Origin: Acinetobacter kookii
Lineage (GTDB): Bacteria > Pseudomonadota > Gammaproteobacteria > Pseudomonadales > Moraxellaceae
Length of the DNA: 64,000 nt
Reading direction: 5' to 3'
Assembly: GCF_900096895.1 (NCBI RefSeq)
Contig: NZ_FMYO01000001.1
Span: 806,001 to 870,000 of the forward strand
Positions 45,340 through 55,395 of this stretch are shown here, piece after piece (the first letter of the stretch is position 1; each line of letters starts with the position of its first letter). A program made the position numbers and the translations under genes. Under the pieces are notes generated by a model. That model was not told the origin of the DNA. It searched no databases and was given only the letters and a program-made list of their open reading frames with translations.

Positions 45340-45927
45340 TTACCAGCGTGAATCATTTTCACAAGGTTCACCATCATTGTTACCATCCATTTGTGTTCCC
45401 GGACAATTGCGCACAAACCAGCGTGCTTCATCACGAGAATTCATTTGTGAACAATGAATACGTCCATCACAGTGATAACTGTTTAGACTTGAATTAACTG
45501 ACTGCTCGACAACAGTTTGTACAGTACTCGGTGCTTGTTGTGAAAGTTGCCAACGCTGGTATTTACCGTAGGCCATATAAATCAGTACACCAATAATAAC
45601 TAGACCAATAATAGTGGTGAGGAATCCTCCCTCCTGCTTATCATTTTTACTTTGACGGTGTCGGTAATTACTCTTCTCTTTTGCTCGACTCAACGGCGTA
45701 TGTGATACAGATTCAATTTTTACATCTAAACGAACAATATTATCGGCTTTTAGTTTTCCCTTATCTTCAACAATACGAAACTTTAAGTTCTCGCCTATTT
45801 TAGGTTCGATATTTTTATTGGGAAAATCTTTGATATGAAAAAATAAATCTCTCTTTTCCCCATTCACATCAATAAAGCCAAAGCCACGCTCAGTGTTATA
45901 GCTTTTGATTGTCCCCTCAGCAAACAT
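45340..45927 (-). CDS. Membrane-anchored cold-shock domain / excalibur protein (paralogue 1)
   Basis: A 195-residue protein with three parts. Residues 1-68 form a cold-shock domain with RNP1 (RGFGFI, 14-19) and RNP2 (LFFHI, 28-32). Residues 72-100 are a basic linker (RAKEKSNYRHRQSKNDKQ). A membrane helix follows at about 101-121. Residues 150-195 form an excalibur-type domain with four cysteines and the motif DGNNDGEPCE, in which one usual Asp is Asn. The basic linker predicts the nucleic-acid domain in the cytoplasm and the calcium-binding part in the periplasm. A paralogue follows on the same strand. Function unknown. Confidence 0.88.
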   Translation of the reverse strand: MFAEGTIKSYNTERGFGFIDVNGEKRDLFFHIKDFPNKNIEPKIGENLKFRIVEDKGKLKADNIVRLDVKIESVSHTPLSRAKEKSNYRHRQSKNDKQEGGFLTTIIGLVIIGVLIYMAYGKYQRWQLSQQAPSTVQTVVEQSVNSSLNSYHCDGRIHCSQMNSRDEARWFVRNCPGTQMDGNNDGEPCENDSRW

Positions 45928-45998
45928 AACAATCTCTTATTGTTTAAATCTTATGTCGAGGATTGTAATAAAAAAAGTACCTTAATGGCGCTTTTTTA

Positions 45999-46733
45999 TT
46001 ACCAGCGTGAATCATTTTCACACGGTATGCCGTCACCGTCACCATCCATTTTATGATTGGGACAGTTTTGCACATACCACACAGCTTCTGCTCTTGAGCT
46101 CATTTGACTGCAATGCTGCCGTTCATCACATTTAAATTGTGCTGTTGCCAGCCTCACGCCATTTTGCTGATCAATACTGGCACTAATTTTTTCCGAGCGC
46201 GGTCTAGTGGTATTGTAAGTTTCACCCGCCAGATTACGCTGCCCTTGCTCCGACAATACCGCTTCGGGTAAATCTCCCAGCGCTTCACGCTGTTCTGACA
46301 CAATACGCTGCTGCTCTATAATCAATTGCTGTGCTTTCAGCTGCTCTGCGGTGCGATAATCCTGATATTGATCATAACCGATCACAGCAAGTCCTGCCAG
46401 AATGATCAGGACAATGCCGGACAGGATTCGGCCTTTCTGTGAAGCTTTATTATAACGTGGTGAAGCCGTCTTCTTTTTTCTGCCTTCCGGCTTGACCGGC
46501 ATGCTATCCTCTGAGGCAGACTGCAGGTCCAGTCGCATAATACGATCGGCTTTGAACTTGCCGTCATCTTCCACAATAATAAATTTTAAGTTCTCCCCTA
46601 CTTTAGGTTCGACCCTGCTCTGGGGAACATCTTTAATGTGAAAGAAAATGTCCTTCACTTCCCCTTCCTGTACTGCAATAAATCCAAAACCGCGCTCTGC
46701 GTTATAGGTTTTGACTTTCCCCTGAAGCAACAT
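45999..46733 (-). CDS. Membrane-anchored cold-shock domain / excalibur protein (paralogue 2)
   Basis: A 244-residue paralogue of the neighbouring gene. Cold-shock domain at 1-70 (RGFGFI and IFFHI), a basic linker (KPEGRKKKTASPRYNKASQK), a membrane helix at about 102-120, then a helical, glutamine-rich segment (about 121-150) absent from the sister protein. The C-terminal excalibur domain (about 200-244) has the full DGDGDGIPCE motif. Both proteins end in ENDSRW. It would be tethered in the inner membrane with the RNA-binding side inside. No enzyme domain is present. Confidence 0.88.
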   Translation of the reverse strand: MLLQGKVKTYNAERGFGFIAVQEGEVKDIFFHIKDVPQSRVEPKVGENLKFIIVEDDGKFKADRIMRLDLQSASEDSMPVKPEGRKKKTASPRYNKASQKGRILSGIVLIILAGLAVIGYDQYQDYRTAEQLKAQQLIIEQQRIVSEQREALGDLPEAVLSEQGQRNLAGETYNTTRPRSEKISASIDQQNGVRLATAQFKCDERQHCSQMSSRAEAVWYVQNCPNHKMDGDGDGIPCENDSRW

Positions 46734-46773
46734 AAAACACTCTTTTTCATTTATATTTTTCCTTATTATAATA

Positions 46774-46798
46774 AAAAAGAGGCTAAAAAGCCTCTTTT
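46774..46798 (-). terminator. Terminator after the small cold-shock gene
   Basis: AAAAAGAGGCT-AAAA-AGCCTCTTTT: a strong hairpin with an A/T-rich stem base and T-tail on the minus strand. It separates the small cold-shock gene from paralogue 2. Confidence 0.85.
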
Positions 46799-46857
46799 CC
46801 GATCATCGTCAAAAGTAACCCGGAACATTCTCATGCTGAACTAAAAAACTGGAATAT

Positions 46858-47151
46858 TCAGCCTCGAAAATTTGACAACAAGGCAGATGTAATCGACTGA
46901 TTATGCGTCGATACTTTTGATTTTTTCGCTTTTGCTGAATGATCTGCAACGCGCTCTATGCGAACGGCCTTGTACTTGTCGCCATTCTTCACAGCTACAA
47001 ATTTTACCCGTTCATTACGTTTCGGTTCACCTTCTGCCGCAGGGAAATCTGAAATATGAAAGAAAATATCCCCTTCAGCCGAACCAATAAAACCAAAGCC
47101 TTTTTCAGGGTCATACTTCTTGATCTTCCCCTGATATACTTCATTTTTCAT
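46858..47151 (-). CDS. Small cold-shock domain protein
   Basis: A 97-residue protein with one cold-shock domain (residues 1-69; RNP1 KGFGFI, RNP2 IFFHI) and a short basic tail (AKAKKSKVSTHNQS). It lacks the membrane helix and the excalibur domain of the two genes downstream but shares their spacing and motifs, e.g. HISDFP versus HIKDFP. It probably binds single-stranded RNA in the cytoplasm. It is flanked on both sides by near-identical AGAGGC/GCCTCT hairpins. Confidence 0.9.
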   Translation of the reverse strand: MKNEVYQGKIKKYDPEKGFGFIGSAEGDIFFHISDFPAAEGEPKRNERVKFVAVKNGDKYKAVRIERVADHSAKAKKSKVSTHNQSITSALLSNFRG

Positions 47152-47196
47152 GCTGCTGCCCTATGCTAAAAAATGCCATGTCTACAGTATATAAAA

Positions 47197-47217
47197 AAAG
47201 AGGCATGAAGCCTCTTT
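47197..47217 (-). terminator. Terminator after upp
   Basis: AAAGAGGC-ATGAA-GCCTCTTT hairpin with a T-tail on the minus strand, 18 bases past the upp stop. Its stem is almost the same as that of the hairpin at 46774-46798. Confidence 0.82.
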
Positions 47218-47234
47218 TAATTTGTCTTCGAGAC

Positions 47235-47870
47235 TCAGTCTTTTTGTACTGAACCGAAAATTTTATCGCCCGCGTCACCCAGCCCTGGAACAATATAGCC
47301 ATTTTCATTGAGACCATCATCAATAGAGGCGGTGAAAATGGTGACATCCGGATGTTTTTCTTCTACTTTTTTAATGCCTTCTGGTGCAGCCACTAAAACC
47401 ATGACTCGGATATCTTTACAGCCGCTCGCCTTCAATACGTCAATCGCTGCAACCAGTGAAGAACCGGTGGCCAGCATCGGGTCGATAATCATTGCCAAAC
47501 GGTTTTGTACATCGGGTACCAGTTTTTTGTAGTAAGTACGCGCTTGCAAGGTCTCTTCGTCACGCTCAAGACCCAGTACCGAGACTTTCGCACTTGGAAT
47601 CAGGTTCAGGAAACCGTCCAACATGCCAATACCGGCACGCAGAATAGGGACAACGGTAATTTTTTTACCTGCAATGCGGTCTACAGTCACTTTGCCATTC
47701 CAGCCGTCAATTTCATGCTCACACATCGGCAAGTCTTTGGTGGCTTCATACGTCAGCAGCATGGTCACTTCTTGTGCCAATTCGCGGAAGTTTTTTGTAC
47801 TGATGTCTGCACGACGTAGCAAACCTAGTTTATGTCGGATCAGCGGATGACGGATTTCATGAATAGCCAC
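47235..47870 (-). CDS. upp: Uracil phosphoribosyltransferase
   Basis: Salvages uracil with PRPP to UMP. 211 residues, the family's normal length. Features: [16 protein letters not shown] at the start, [20 protein letters not shown], the PRPP-binding loop [18 protein letters not shown], and the uracil-contacting C-terminus [19 protein letters not shown] single gene; about 120 bases separate it from the convergent-facing end of nuoN upstream. Confidence 0.97.
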   Translation of the reverse strand: MAIHEIRHPLIRHKLGLLRRADISTKNFRELAQEVTMLLTYEATKDLPMCEHEIDGWNGKVTVDRIAGKKITVVPILRAGIGMLDGFLNLIPSAKVSVLGLERDEETLQARTYYKKLVPDVQNRLAMIIDPMLATGSSLVAAIDVLKASGCKDIRVMVLVAAPEGIKKVEEKHPDVTIFTASIDDGLNENGYIVPGLGDAGDKIFGSVQKD

Positions 47871-47939
47871 GGGAGAGTACCTAAAAAAATAAGATAAAAT
47901 TTCAGCTATTATAAATGTTTTTTATATCTCTTATAAACC

Positions 47940-47968
47940 AAAAAGCCCCCTATGAAAGGAGGCTTTTT
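47940..47968 (-). terminator. Terminator of the nuo operon
   Basis: AAAAAGCCCCC-TATGAAA-GGAGGCTTTTT hairpin with one bulged position and a T-tail on the minus strand, 26 bases past the nuoN stop. Confidence 0.85.
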
Positions 47969-47993
47969 GCTAAAAACTTATAGTTTTTTTAGA

Positions 47994-49487
47994 TTATTGC
48001 TGAGAGAGCATGAAATGCAATGGAGATAAAATCTCTGCTTGCAGCGCTAATTTGATGATTGGATCAGGATAAACACCAATCACCAATACAGCTAATGCCG
48101 CAGCAAGCACCATAATACCACCCACTTTTTGACCCCAATGTTTGTCGGCATCAATACGTGGCGTATCTGGCGGAGTCATGTACATCACCACCATCACACG
48201 CAGGTAATAGTACAGACCGATACCTGAACCCACCACAATCATGGCAGCAAGGAACCAATGCTGGGTTGTTACCGCAGCCATCACCACCAGGAACTTACCA
48301 ATGAAGCCAGCAGTCAATGGAATACCCGCAAGAGACAGCATCATGACAGTCAAGGTCGCAGTCAATACTGGACGGCGCCAGAACAAGCCACGGTAATCTG
48401 CCAAGCTTTGTGCTTCATCCACATTGTTAAATGGACTAGACATCAACGCAACAGCACCAAATGCACCAATCGTTGTCAACACATAAGTGATTACGTATAC
48501 AGATACATTCCCCAGGCTTGCATAAGTCATGCTGATTAAACCAATCAGCAAATAACCAAAGTGCGCAATTGAAGAGTAACCCAGAATACGTTTCAGGTTG
48601 ACTTGACGTACTGCAAGGAAGTTACCCACCAGAATAGAAAGCACCGCAATAATCGTGATGATGGTTACGATTGAATCTACCAAGATTGCACCTGAAGCCA
48701 GTAAATAACGTACAAACAGACCAATGGTTGCAACCTTGGCCACAGTCGCAAGGAATGTTGCGATTGGCGCTGGCGCACCTGCATACACGTCTGGCGTCCA
48801 TTTATGGAATGGCGCAAGAGACAGTTTGAATGCAACAGCAAAAACGATTAAGCCTAGACCTAAAATCACCATTGGCTGTTTGATGGCTTGCATCAAGGCC
48901 TGAACATTGTCATAGAAAGACAATGAACCGGTATAAGCATAGATATATGCCATGCCCATTAACAGCATTGCAGAAGCAGTTGCTGAAAGAACAAGGTATT
49001 TAATACCCGCTTCTAAAGATTGTGAACGTTGGTGCGTATAAGCCAAAAGACCGTATACAGGAATCGACATCAGCTCAAGGCTAATGAAGAAAGATGCATA
49101 ATGAGAACTTGCCACCATCAGCATTGCACCCGCTACCGAGCACAGCATCAGGATATACAGTTCTTCACGGTTATCTTGATAGCTTTCAATATAAGCATGT
49201 GACAAGGTACAGCAAGCCAGTGCAGCAATCAGGATGACCAGTTGGTAAAGCAAGGTAAACGGGTCAAGCATAAACATGCCCATCACGTTCGCTGGTGCAA
49301 AAGCACCACCGAACATCGCGATCAGGACATAGGCTGCAGAAAGGTTCAAGCCGACTACAGAGGCTGTTGCAATTAAATTATGGTTACGTTTAATTGCAAT
49401 GAGAAGCATCACTACGATCGCAGTTAAAGCCACGATCATCACAGGAGCTAATGGCATAAGCTCGGAAAATGACATTGTGAAGTTCAT
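47994..49487 (-). CDS. nuoN: NADH-quinone oxidoreductase subunit N
   Basis: Antiporter-like membrane subunit of complex I, 497 residues with about fourteen helices. LELMSIPVYGLLAYTHQRSQSLEAGIKYLVLSA carries the conserved Glu and Lys region, and FKLSLAPFHKWTPDVYAGAP the channel lysine region of helix 8. Last gene of the 13-gene nuo operon; it starts three bases after the nuoM stop. Confidence 0.96.
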   Translation of the reverse strand: MNFTMSFSELMPLAPVMIVALTAIVVMLLIAIKRNHNLIATASVVGLNLSAAYVLIAMFGGAFAPANVMGMFMLDPFTLLYQLVILIAALACCTLSHAYIESYQDNREELYILMLCSVAGAMLMVASSHYASFFISLELMSIPVYGLLAYTHQRSQSLEAGIKYLVLSATASAMLLMGMAYIYAYTGSLSFYDNVQALMQAIKQPMVILGLGLIVFAVAFKLSLAPFHKWTPDVYAGAPAPIATFLATVAKVATIGLFVRYLLASGAILVDSIVTIITIIAVLSILVGNFLAVRQVNLKRILGYSSIAHFGYLLIGLISMTYASLGNVSVYVITYVLTTIGAFGAVALMSSPFNNVDEAQSLADYRGLFWRRPVLTATLTVMMLSLAGIPLTAGFIGKFLVVMAAVTTQHWFLAAMIVVGSGIGLYYYLRVMVVMYMTPPDTPRIDADKHWGQKVGGIMVLAAALAVLVIGVYPDPIIKLALQAEILSPLHFMLSQQ

Positions 49488-49490
49488 GGC

Positions 49491-51101
49491 TTATTGGATC
49501 TCCACATTTTGTTGAGATACGACCTGTTGAGTCGCATCGACAACTTCTTGAACTGGGATATAGCTGTTGGCTAACCACGCCATGCTTGAATTTGAAATAT
49601 CAAGGAAGCTTTGTGGATAGATACCGAGCCATAGTAGACCAAAAGCACACACTAACAAAATAACAATCTCACGCGCATTCAAGTCTTTCAATGGGCTTGT
49701 ATAATTTTGTTTTTGCTCTTCATTTGGCGTACCGAACAATGCTTTGTGAATCAGGATCAAGCCGTAAAGACCTGCCAATACCAAGCTGATTGCTGCCACA
49801 ATAGTGAAGGCTGGGAATTTGTTGAATGAACCCATCAAAATCAGGAATTCACCAATAAAGTTACCCAAACCTGGAATACCGACAAGCGCAGCAACAAAGA
49901 ACATCAGGAAGAAAGCAAGGTACGGGAATTGACCGCGCATACCACCCATTAAACGCAAGTCGCGCGTATGAACACGCTCGTACACTTGACCACACATAAT
50001 GAACAAGGCAGCAGATGACAAGCCATGTGCCAGCATCATGATCATTAAGCCTTGGAAAGTCAGGATATTACCTGCGTAAAGTGCAAGCAATACAAAGCCC
50101 ATGTGCGAAATTGAAGTATACGCCAGCAAACGTTTCATATCGGTTTGCTGGAAAGCACACCATGCACCGTAGAACACGCCAATTAAACCGAAAATGATCG
50201 CGATGTCTGCAAACTGTGCAGAAGCCGCCGGGAAGAATGGCATAACAAAACGCAGCAGACCGTATGCAGCAGTCTTAATCAGGATACCTGCCAAGTCGAC
50301 AGAACCGGCTGTCGGTGCTTGGGCATGGGCATCTGGTAACCAGCCGTGCAATGGGAACACTGGAAGTTTTACAGCGAAACCAATGAACATACAGATCATC
50401 AAGGCATAAGCCACTGATGGCAACTGTGCATCAAGCGTATTCGCCACACCTAACAGGTAGTTGTAATCGAAGCCGATCATGCCAGTCATCATGTATCCGT
50501 AAACCACAAGGCCTAGAATACCGATCAGCATGATCAAACCTGCTACCTGGGTATAGATGAAGAACTTGGTCGCAGCGTATACACGTGACTTGCCGTCTGC
50601 TCCCTTATGGCCCCATAAGGCAATCAGGAAGTAGATTGGTACCAGCATCATCTCCCAGAAGAAGAAGAACAGGAACAGGTCAATCGCCAGGAATACACCG
50701 ATGACCCCACCCAAAGACCATAAAAGGTTAAGGTGGAAGAAACCAACGTTCTTTTGAATCTCGCCCCATGAACAGCCTACTGCAAGTACACCCAGTAATG
50801 CAGTCAGGCCGACCATAAGCAGTGAAAGACCATCCACCGCCAGGTGAATGTTAATGCCGAGGGTTGAAATCCAAGGCAGCATGAATTCGGCAGACCAAGT
50901 TGGAACTTTTGCGCCGAGTTCATAGTGATACGTACCCGAATTCCAAAGCGCAACAGTCAAGCCCAAAGTAATGAGCATACCGAATAACGCAATGTAACGC
51001 GGCAGTTTGTCGTCGAGCTTGTCGACGACCCAGCATACAAAACCTGCAATGAACGGTACGAGGATCAGCGCGGGTAAAATCCAGTTGTTTGTGATTTCCA
51101 T
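49491..51101 (-). CDS. nuoM: NADH-quinone oxidoreductase subunit M
   Basis: Second antiporter-like subunit, 536 residues. FFFFWEMMLVPIYFLIALWG has the essential Glu of helix 5, and AVKLPVFPLHGWLPDAHAQAPTAGS the conserved Lys/His segment. LLAYTSISHMGFVLLALYAG is the broken-helix region. It pumps protons in concert with NuoL and NuoN. The start lies one base after the nuoL stop. Confidence 0.97.
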   Translation of the reverse strand: MEITNNWILPALILVPFIAGFVCWVVDKLDDKLPRYIALFGMLITLGLTVALWNSGTYHYELGAKVPTWSAEFMLPWISTLGINIHLAVDGLSLLMVGLTALLGVLAVGCSWGEIQKNVGFFHLNLLWSLGGVIGVFLAIDLFLFFFFWEMMLVPIYFLIALWGHKGADGKSRVYAATKFFIYTQVAGLIMLIGILGLVVYGYMMTGMIGFDYNYLLGVANTLDAQLPSVAYALMICMFIGFAVKLPVFPLHGWLPDAHAQAPTAGSVDLAGILIKTAAYGLLRFVMPFFPAASAQFADIAIIFGLIGVFYGAWCAFQQTDMKRLLAYTSISHMGFVLLALYAGNILTFQGLMIMMLAHGLSSAALFIMCGQVYERVHTRDLRLMGGMRGQFPYLAFFLMFFVAALVGIPGLGNFIGEFLILMGSFNKFPAFTIVAAISLVLAGLYGLILIHKALFGTPNEEQKQNYTSPLKDLNAREIVILLVCAFGLLWLGIYPQSFLDISNSSMAWLANSYIPVQEVVDATQQVVSQQNVEIQ

Positions 51102-51102
51102 C

Positions 51103-52992
51103 TTATTTCCCCACTACCTGAATCACGATCAGGATCATCAGCAACACCACTACACCGAGTGACATACTTGATGCGTATTCACGCAATGAACCTGTTTGAC
51201 GTGAGCTGGTGAAGCTATGACCACCTTTAACAATGGCAGGAAGCACTAACCACAGGCCGTCAATCGGATCACGACCTAAAATTTTCGCGATAAGCAAATA
51301 TGGTTTCACAAATACGATGTTATACAACGCATCAAAACCAAGTGCATTACGGCAGATATTAGCAAGGCCAGCACCGAATGAAGTACGGGCAAAACCTTTC
51401 ACTGCGTTGTAGGCAAAGACAAATAATACGATACCTACCACAAGACCAGCCAGTGCAATACCCACAGCAGTATATTCAGCGCTATGCATACCATGCATTA
51501 AATGTTCATCAACAATAAACGCAGGAATTTTCGCAGCATTTAAGATTGATTCAACCGGTGCTTTCAGGAAGTAAGCCAGACCAGTTGAAAGAACAGCAAG
51601 GATTGCCAATGGTGCCCAATACGTCGCACCTTTGATTTCGTGATACGGCGTGTTTTCTTTATCAAAGAATACAACCCAGATTAAACGGAATGTATAGATT
51701 GACGTTAAGAAAGCACCTGCTACACCTGTCCAGTATAAGCAGTCATAAAGTGCAATACTTTGACCTTGTACCCAAACTGCACCAAGGATGGCATCTTTAG
51801 AGAAGAAGCCGATGGTCAAGAATGGAATTGCAGCCAACGCACCGCCACCAATCGCGAAGCAGGCAAACAAGAATTTGTTATGTTTGAACAAACCACCCAT
51901 TTTGAAAATGTTTTGTTCGTGGTGGTAAGCCAGAATCACCGCACCAGAAGACAAGAACAATAATGCCTTGAAGAATGCGTGTGAAAGCATGTGGAACAGA
52001 CCCGCCTGGTATGCTTCAGCACCCACCGCCATAAACATATAACCGAGCTGACTCATGGTTGAGTAAGCCAGGATACGTTTGATGTCGGTTTGAACCAATG
52101 CAGCAAAACCGGCCACAATCAATGTTACTGCACCAGTGATCGAGATGAACATCATCACTTCTGGTGTCATTTCAAACACGGAGAACATACGGCAGCACAG
52201 GTAAACACCTGCGGTTACCATTGTTGCCGCATGGATCAATGCAGAAACAGGTGTAGGACCTGCCATTGCATCGGCCAACCATGTCTGTAGTGGAATTTGC
52301 GCAGATTTACCGGCAGCACCCAGGAACAACATTAATGATGTCCAGATTGCAAGTGAATGGTCACCCGCCAATACTTGAGGTGCATTGGCCACGATTGTAC
52401 CAATATGCAAAGTACCGAATTGTTGGTATAGCAAGAATAAAGCGATCAGTAAGAATACGTCACCAATACGCGTTACGGTAAATGCCTTGATTGCTGCAAA
52501 ACCATTTTCCGGGTTTTGGTAGTAGTAACCGATCAGCAAGTAAGAGCAAAGACCTACGCCTTCCCAACCCAGGAACAATAACGCCAGGTTATCGCCAAGA
52601 ACGAGCAGCAACATGCTGGCAACGAACAGGTTGAAGTAAGAGAAGAAACGTGCGAAGTCTTCTTCACCGCGCATGTACCATGAGGCGAAGATGTGAATCA
52701 GGAAACCCACACCGGTGATCATGCCGGTCATCAGCAATGACAGGCCGTCCAGGTGCAGGCTCATGCCCGGTGCAAAACCGCCGACATTGAACCAGGTCCA
52801 AAGATGTTGAACCTGAGCTACTGAACCATTGTCTACAAAGCCCATGCCGGCAATCAATGCAAATAAAGCAGATAAACCGACTGAACCGACACCAATAATG
52901 GCTGCTACATTTTCAGGAAGCTTATTGCGCCCCGCCGCCAAGAGGACAAAGCCAATGAGCGGAAATAAAATTGTTAAATATAAATAACTCAT
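51103..52992 (-). CDS. nuoL: NADH-quinone oxidoreductase subunit L
   Basis: Largest antiporter-like subunit, 629 residues. [20 protein letters not shown] and [35 protein letters not shown] are the conserved functional helices. The extra C-terminal part gives the long lateral amphipathic helix that runs along the membrane arm. It overlaps the nuoK stop by four bases, indicating translational coupling. Confidence 0.97.
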   Translation of the reverse strand: MSYLYLTILFPLIGFVLLAAGRNKLPENVAAIIGVGSVGLSALFALIAGMGFVDNGSVAQVQHLWTWFNVGGFAPGMSLHLDGLSLLMTGMITGVGFLIHIFASWYMRGEEDFARFFSYFNLFVASMLLLVLGDNLALLFLGWEGVGLCSYLLIGYYYQNPENGFAAIKAFTVTRIGDVFLLIALFLLYQQFGTLHIGTIVANAPQVLAGDHSLAIWTSLMLFLGAAGKSAQIPLQTWLADAMAGPTPVSALIHAATMVTAGVYLCCRMFSVFEMTPEVMMFISITGAVTLIVAGFAALVQTDIKRILAYSTMSQLGYMFMAVGAEAYQAGLFHMLSHAFFKALLFLSSGAVILAYHHEQNIFKMGGLFKHNKFLFACFAIGGGALAAIPFLTIGFFSKDAILGAVWVQGQSIALYDCLYWTGVAGAFLTSIYTFRLIWVVFFDKENTPYHEIKGATYWAPLAILAVLSTGLAYFLKAPVESILNAAKIPAFIVDEHLMHGMHSAEYTAVGIALAGLVVGIVLFVFAYNAVKGFARTSFGAGLANICRNALGFDALYNIVFVKPYLLIAKILGRDPIDGLWLVLPAIVKGGHSFTSSRQTGSLREYASSMSLGVVVLLMILIVIQVVGK

Positions 52993-53297
52993 CCGCGCAT
53001 CTCACTAGCAGCATCCACATCCAAATGATGGAAGCGATGGTAGAACTGAAGGACGATCGCAAGACCAATACAAGCCTCTGCAGCAGCAAGGGTCAAGATC
53101 AGGATGAACATGATTTGTCCATCTGGCTGTAACCATGCACTACCCGCAAGAACGAACGCAAGTGCTGCTGCGTTCATCATGATTTCAAGGCTCATCAACA
53201 TAAATAATAGGTTGCGTCGCACCATTACACCGTAAAAACCCAGTGCAAAAAGAATGGTTGCAACGATTAAACCGTGTTCTAAAGGAATGTTGCCCAT
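52989..53297 (-). CDS. nuoK: NADH-quinone oxidoreductase subunit K
   Basis: Small three-helix subunit (102 residues), homologous to MrpC. The conserved glutamates of the proton path are in [14 protein letters not shown] and [16 protein letters not shown]. It overlaps nuoJ by one base and nuoL by four. The length and position match the E. coli operon. Confidence 0.97.
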   Translation of the reverse strand: MGNIPLEHGLIVATILFALGFYGVMVRRNLLFMLMSLEIMMNAAALAFVLAGSAWLQPDGQIMFILILTLAAAEACIGLAIVLQFYHRFHHLDVDAASEMRG

Positions 53298-53818
53298 TAT
53301 TCTTTTTCCTCTTTTGCACTTGGTTCACGTTTACCTAAGTGGAATGCTGCAACGAGGGCTGCAAGCAATAACATTGCGGCAACTTCGACCAATAGTAAGT
53401 AGTGAGTAAAGAGCGCTGTACCTACAGCTTTAGGTCCCACAACTTGAGTGCCCATTACAGGACCTGCCGTTGTGTAATCCGAACCAAGCATCCAAACCAG
53501 CACCAAGCCCATCAGGAAACTCATCAATGCTGGATATGCCCATGCAGAAGACGTCAGCCATTTACGTTCCTGTTCAACCGTATGTTGACCAAGATTCAGC
53601 ATCATCACCACAAACACGAACAACACCATGATCGCGCCGGCATAAACGATAATTTCTAGTGCGCCAGCGAATGGCGCACCAACGATCATGAACATCCCTG
53701 CTACTGCAAGGAGGGACACGATCAGGCTTAATAAAGCATGCACAGGATTCGCGTTAGTCACCACACGAACCGTAGAAACAATGGCCACGAGTGCCATCAA
53801 ATAAAATGGCCACATCAT
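53297..53818 (-). CDS. nuoJ: NADH-quinone oxidoreductase subunit J
   Basis: Membrane subunit of 173 residues, five helices. [32 protein letters not shown] is the signature with the pi-bulge helix (helix 3) of the coupling region. The C-terminus is charged ([11 protein letters not shown]). Start overlaps the nuoI stop by four bases. Confidence 0.96.
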   Translation of the reverse strand: MMWPFYLMALVAIVSTVRVVTNANPVHALLSLIVSLLAVAGMFMIVGAPFAGALEIIVYAGAIMVLFVFVVMMLNLGQHTVEQERKWLTSSAWAYPALMSFLMGLVLVWMLGSDYTTAGPVMGTQVVGPKAVGTALFTHYLLLVEVAAMLLLAALVAAFHLGKREPSAKEEKE

Positions 53819-54357
53819 GGTAATAAGCTCCGTACGTCAACAGGCGCACTTTCACGTTGTGCTTGACCTTTATCTTTACCTGTCACTGCCATACCGGTTA
53901 CACGGTAGAAGTTATAGTCAGGATATTTACCAGGACCTGAAATGAGCAAGTTCTCTTTTTCGTAGACCAAGTCTTGACGAACGTATTCACTTAACTCGAA
54001 ATCTGGTGTCATTTGAATTGCTGTCGTTGGACAGGCTTCTTCACACATACCGCAGAAAATACAGCGCGAGAAGTTGATACGGAAAAACTCCGGATACCAG
54101 CGACCATCTTCTTTTTCTGCTTTCTGTAAAGAAATACAGCCAACCGGACATGCAACCGCACACAGGTTACACGCCACGCAGCGTTCCTCACCATCCGGGT
54201 CACGTGTCAATACAATACGACCACGGAAACGCGGCGGAACAATTTGTTCAGCTGGCACTTCTGGATAAAGAATAGTGTCACGTTTACGTGTCACGTGGCT
54301 GAACACCATCCACAATGAACGTACGATTGACCCGAATCCAGCTAGAATTTTATACAT
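53815..54357 (-). CDS. nuoI: NADH-quinone oxidoreductase subunit I
   Basis: Peripheral ferredoxin-like subunit, 180 residues, carrying clusters N6a and N6b. The ligand motifs are [15 protein letters not shown] and [15 protein letters not shown], each a C-x2-C-x2-C-x3-C set. It passes electrons from NuoG to NuoB. 18 bases separate it from nuoH. Confidence 0.97.
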   Translation of the reverse strand: MYKILAGFGSIVRSLWMVFSHVTRKRDTILYPEVPAEQIVPPRFRGRIVLTRDPDGEERCVACNLCAVACPVGCISLQKAEKEDGRWYPEFFRINFSRCIFCGMCEEACPTTAIQMTPDFELSEYVRQDLVYEKENLLISGPGKYPDYNFYRVTGMAVTGKDKGQAQRESAPVDVRSLLP

Positions 54358-54375
54358 TTTGTACTCCCTGCTGTC

Positions 54376-55392
54376 CTAGGCCTGATTCATCAGAATCACA
54401 GCACCAGTCACCAACAAGTTGACCAACGCCAATGGCAAACAAATTTTCCAACCAAAGTTCATCACCTGGTCATAACGTGGACGCATTAAAGAACCACGAG
54501 CCAAGACAAACATCATCACAAAGAATGCTGTTTTGATAATGAACCAGAATACTGGTGGAATAAATGGAATTTCTAGGTTAAATGGTGCTAACCAACCGCC
54601 AAAGAATAGAGTGACGATCAATGCTGAAATAAGAACCACGTTGACATATTCTGCAACGAAGAACATACCCCATTTCATACCGCCGTATTCGACGTGATAA
54701 CCTTCCGCCAATTCTTGTTCAGCTTCCGGTTGGTCAAATGGGTGACGGTGAGTTACCGCAACACCTGCAACAATAAAGATAATGAAACCCAGGAATTGTG
54801 GAATCACAAACCATACATCGCGTTGTGCTTCAACAATTTCACGCATGTTGAATGAACCGGCAATTGCCACCACACCCATCAGCGAGATACCCAGGAACAC
54901 TTCATAAGAAATGGTTTGAGCCGCAGAACGCAGACCACCCAATAACGCATATTTGTTATTTGAAGACCAGCCACCGAATAGCACGGCATATACTGCAATA
55001 CCAGCCATTGCCATAAAGAACAACAGGCCGATGCTCATGTCTGCTACGCCCATAGTCGGACTTACAGGAATCACCATGAACGACAGTACCGCAGTTGCCA
55101 TGGCAACTGCAGGTGCTAAACGGAAAGTCAGTTTGTCAGCAAACTTAGGTGTCCAGTCTTCCTTGAACATGATTTTCAGCATGTCGGCAACGATCTGGAA
55201 CATCCCCCCGGGACCAACACGGTTTGGACCATAACGGTCTTGCCATAACGCAAGTAAACGACGTTCGATGAATGACATCAACGCAGCGACAAGCACCACT
55301 ACAAGCAAGATTACAATCGCTTGAACAACTGAATAAGCAATTGGCCAGTTCTCAGCCCATAGCGGTGTTTGACGTATAATTTCTTGATTCAT
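54376..55392 (-). CDS. nuoH: NADH-quinone oxidoreductase subunit H
   Basis: Membrane subunit of 338 residues at the quinone-binding junction. [38 protein letters not shown] is the highly conserved first loop, and [23 protein letters not shown] the acidic loop with the quinone-channel glutamates. Eight helices. It begins three bases past the nuoG stop. Confidence 0.97.
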   Translation of the reverse strand: MNQEIIRQTPLWAENWPIAYSVVQAIVILLVVVLVAALMSFIERRLLALWQDRYGPNRVGPGGMFQIVADMLKIMFKEDWTPKFADKLTFRLAPAVAMATAVLSFMVIPVSPTMGVADMSIGLLFFMAMAGIAVYAVLFGGWSSNNKYALLGGLRSAAQTISYEVFLGISLMGVVAIAGSFNMREIVEAQRDVWFVIPQFLGFIIFIVAGVAVTHRHPFDQPEAEQELAEGYHVEYGGMKWGMFFVAEYVNVVLISALIVTLFFGGWLAPFNLEIPFIPPVFWFIIKTAFFVMMFVLARGSLMRPRYDQVMNFGWKICLPLALVNLLVTGAVILMNQA

Positions 55393-55395
55393 GAA

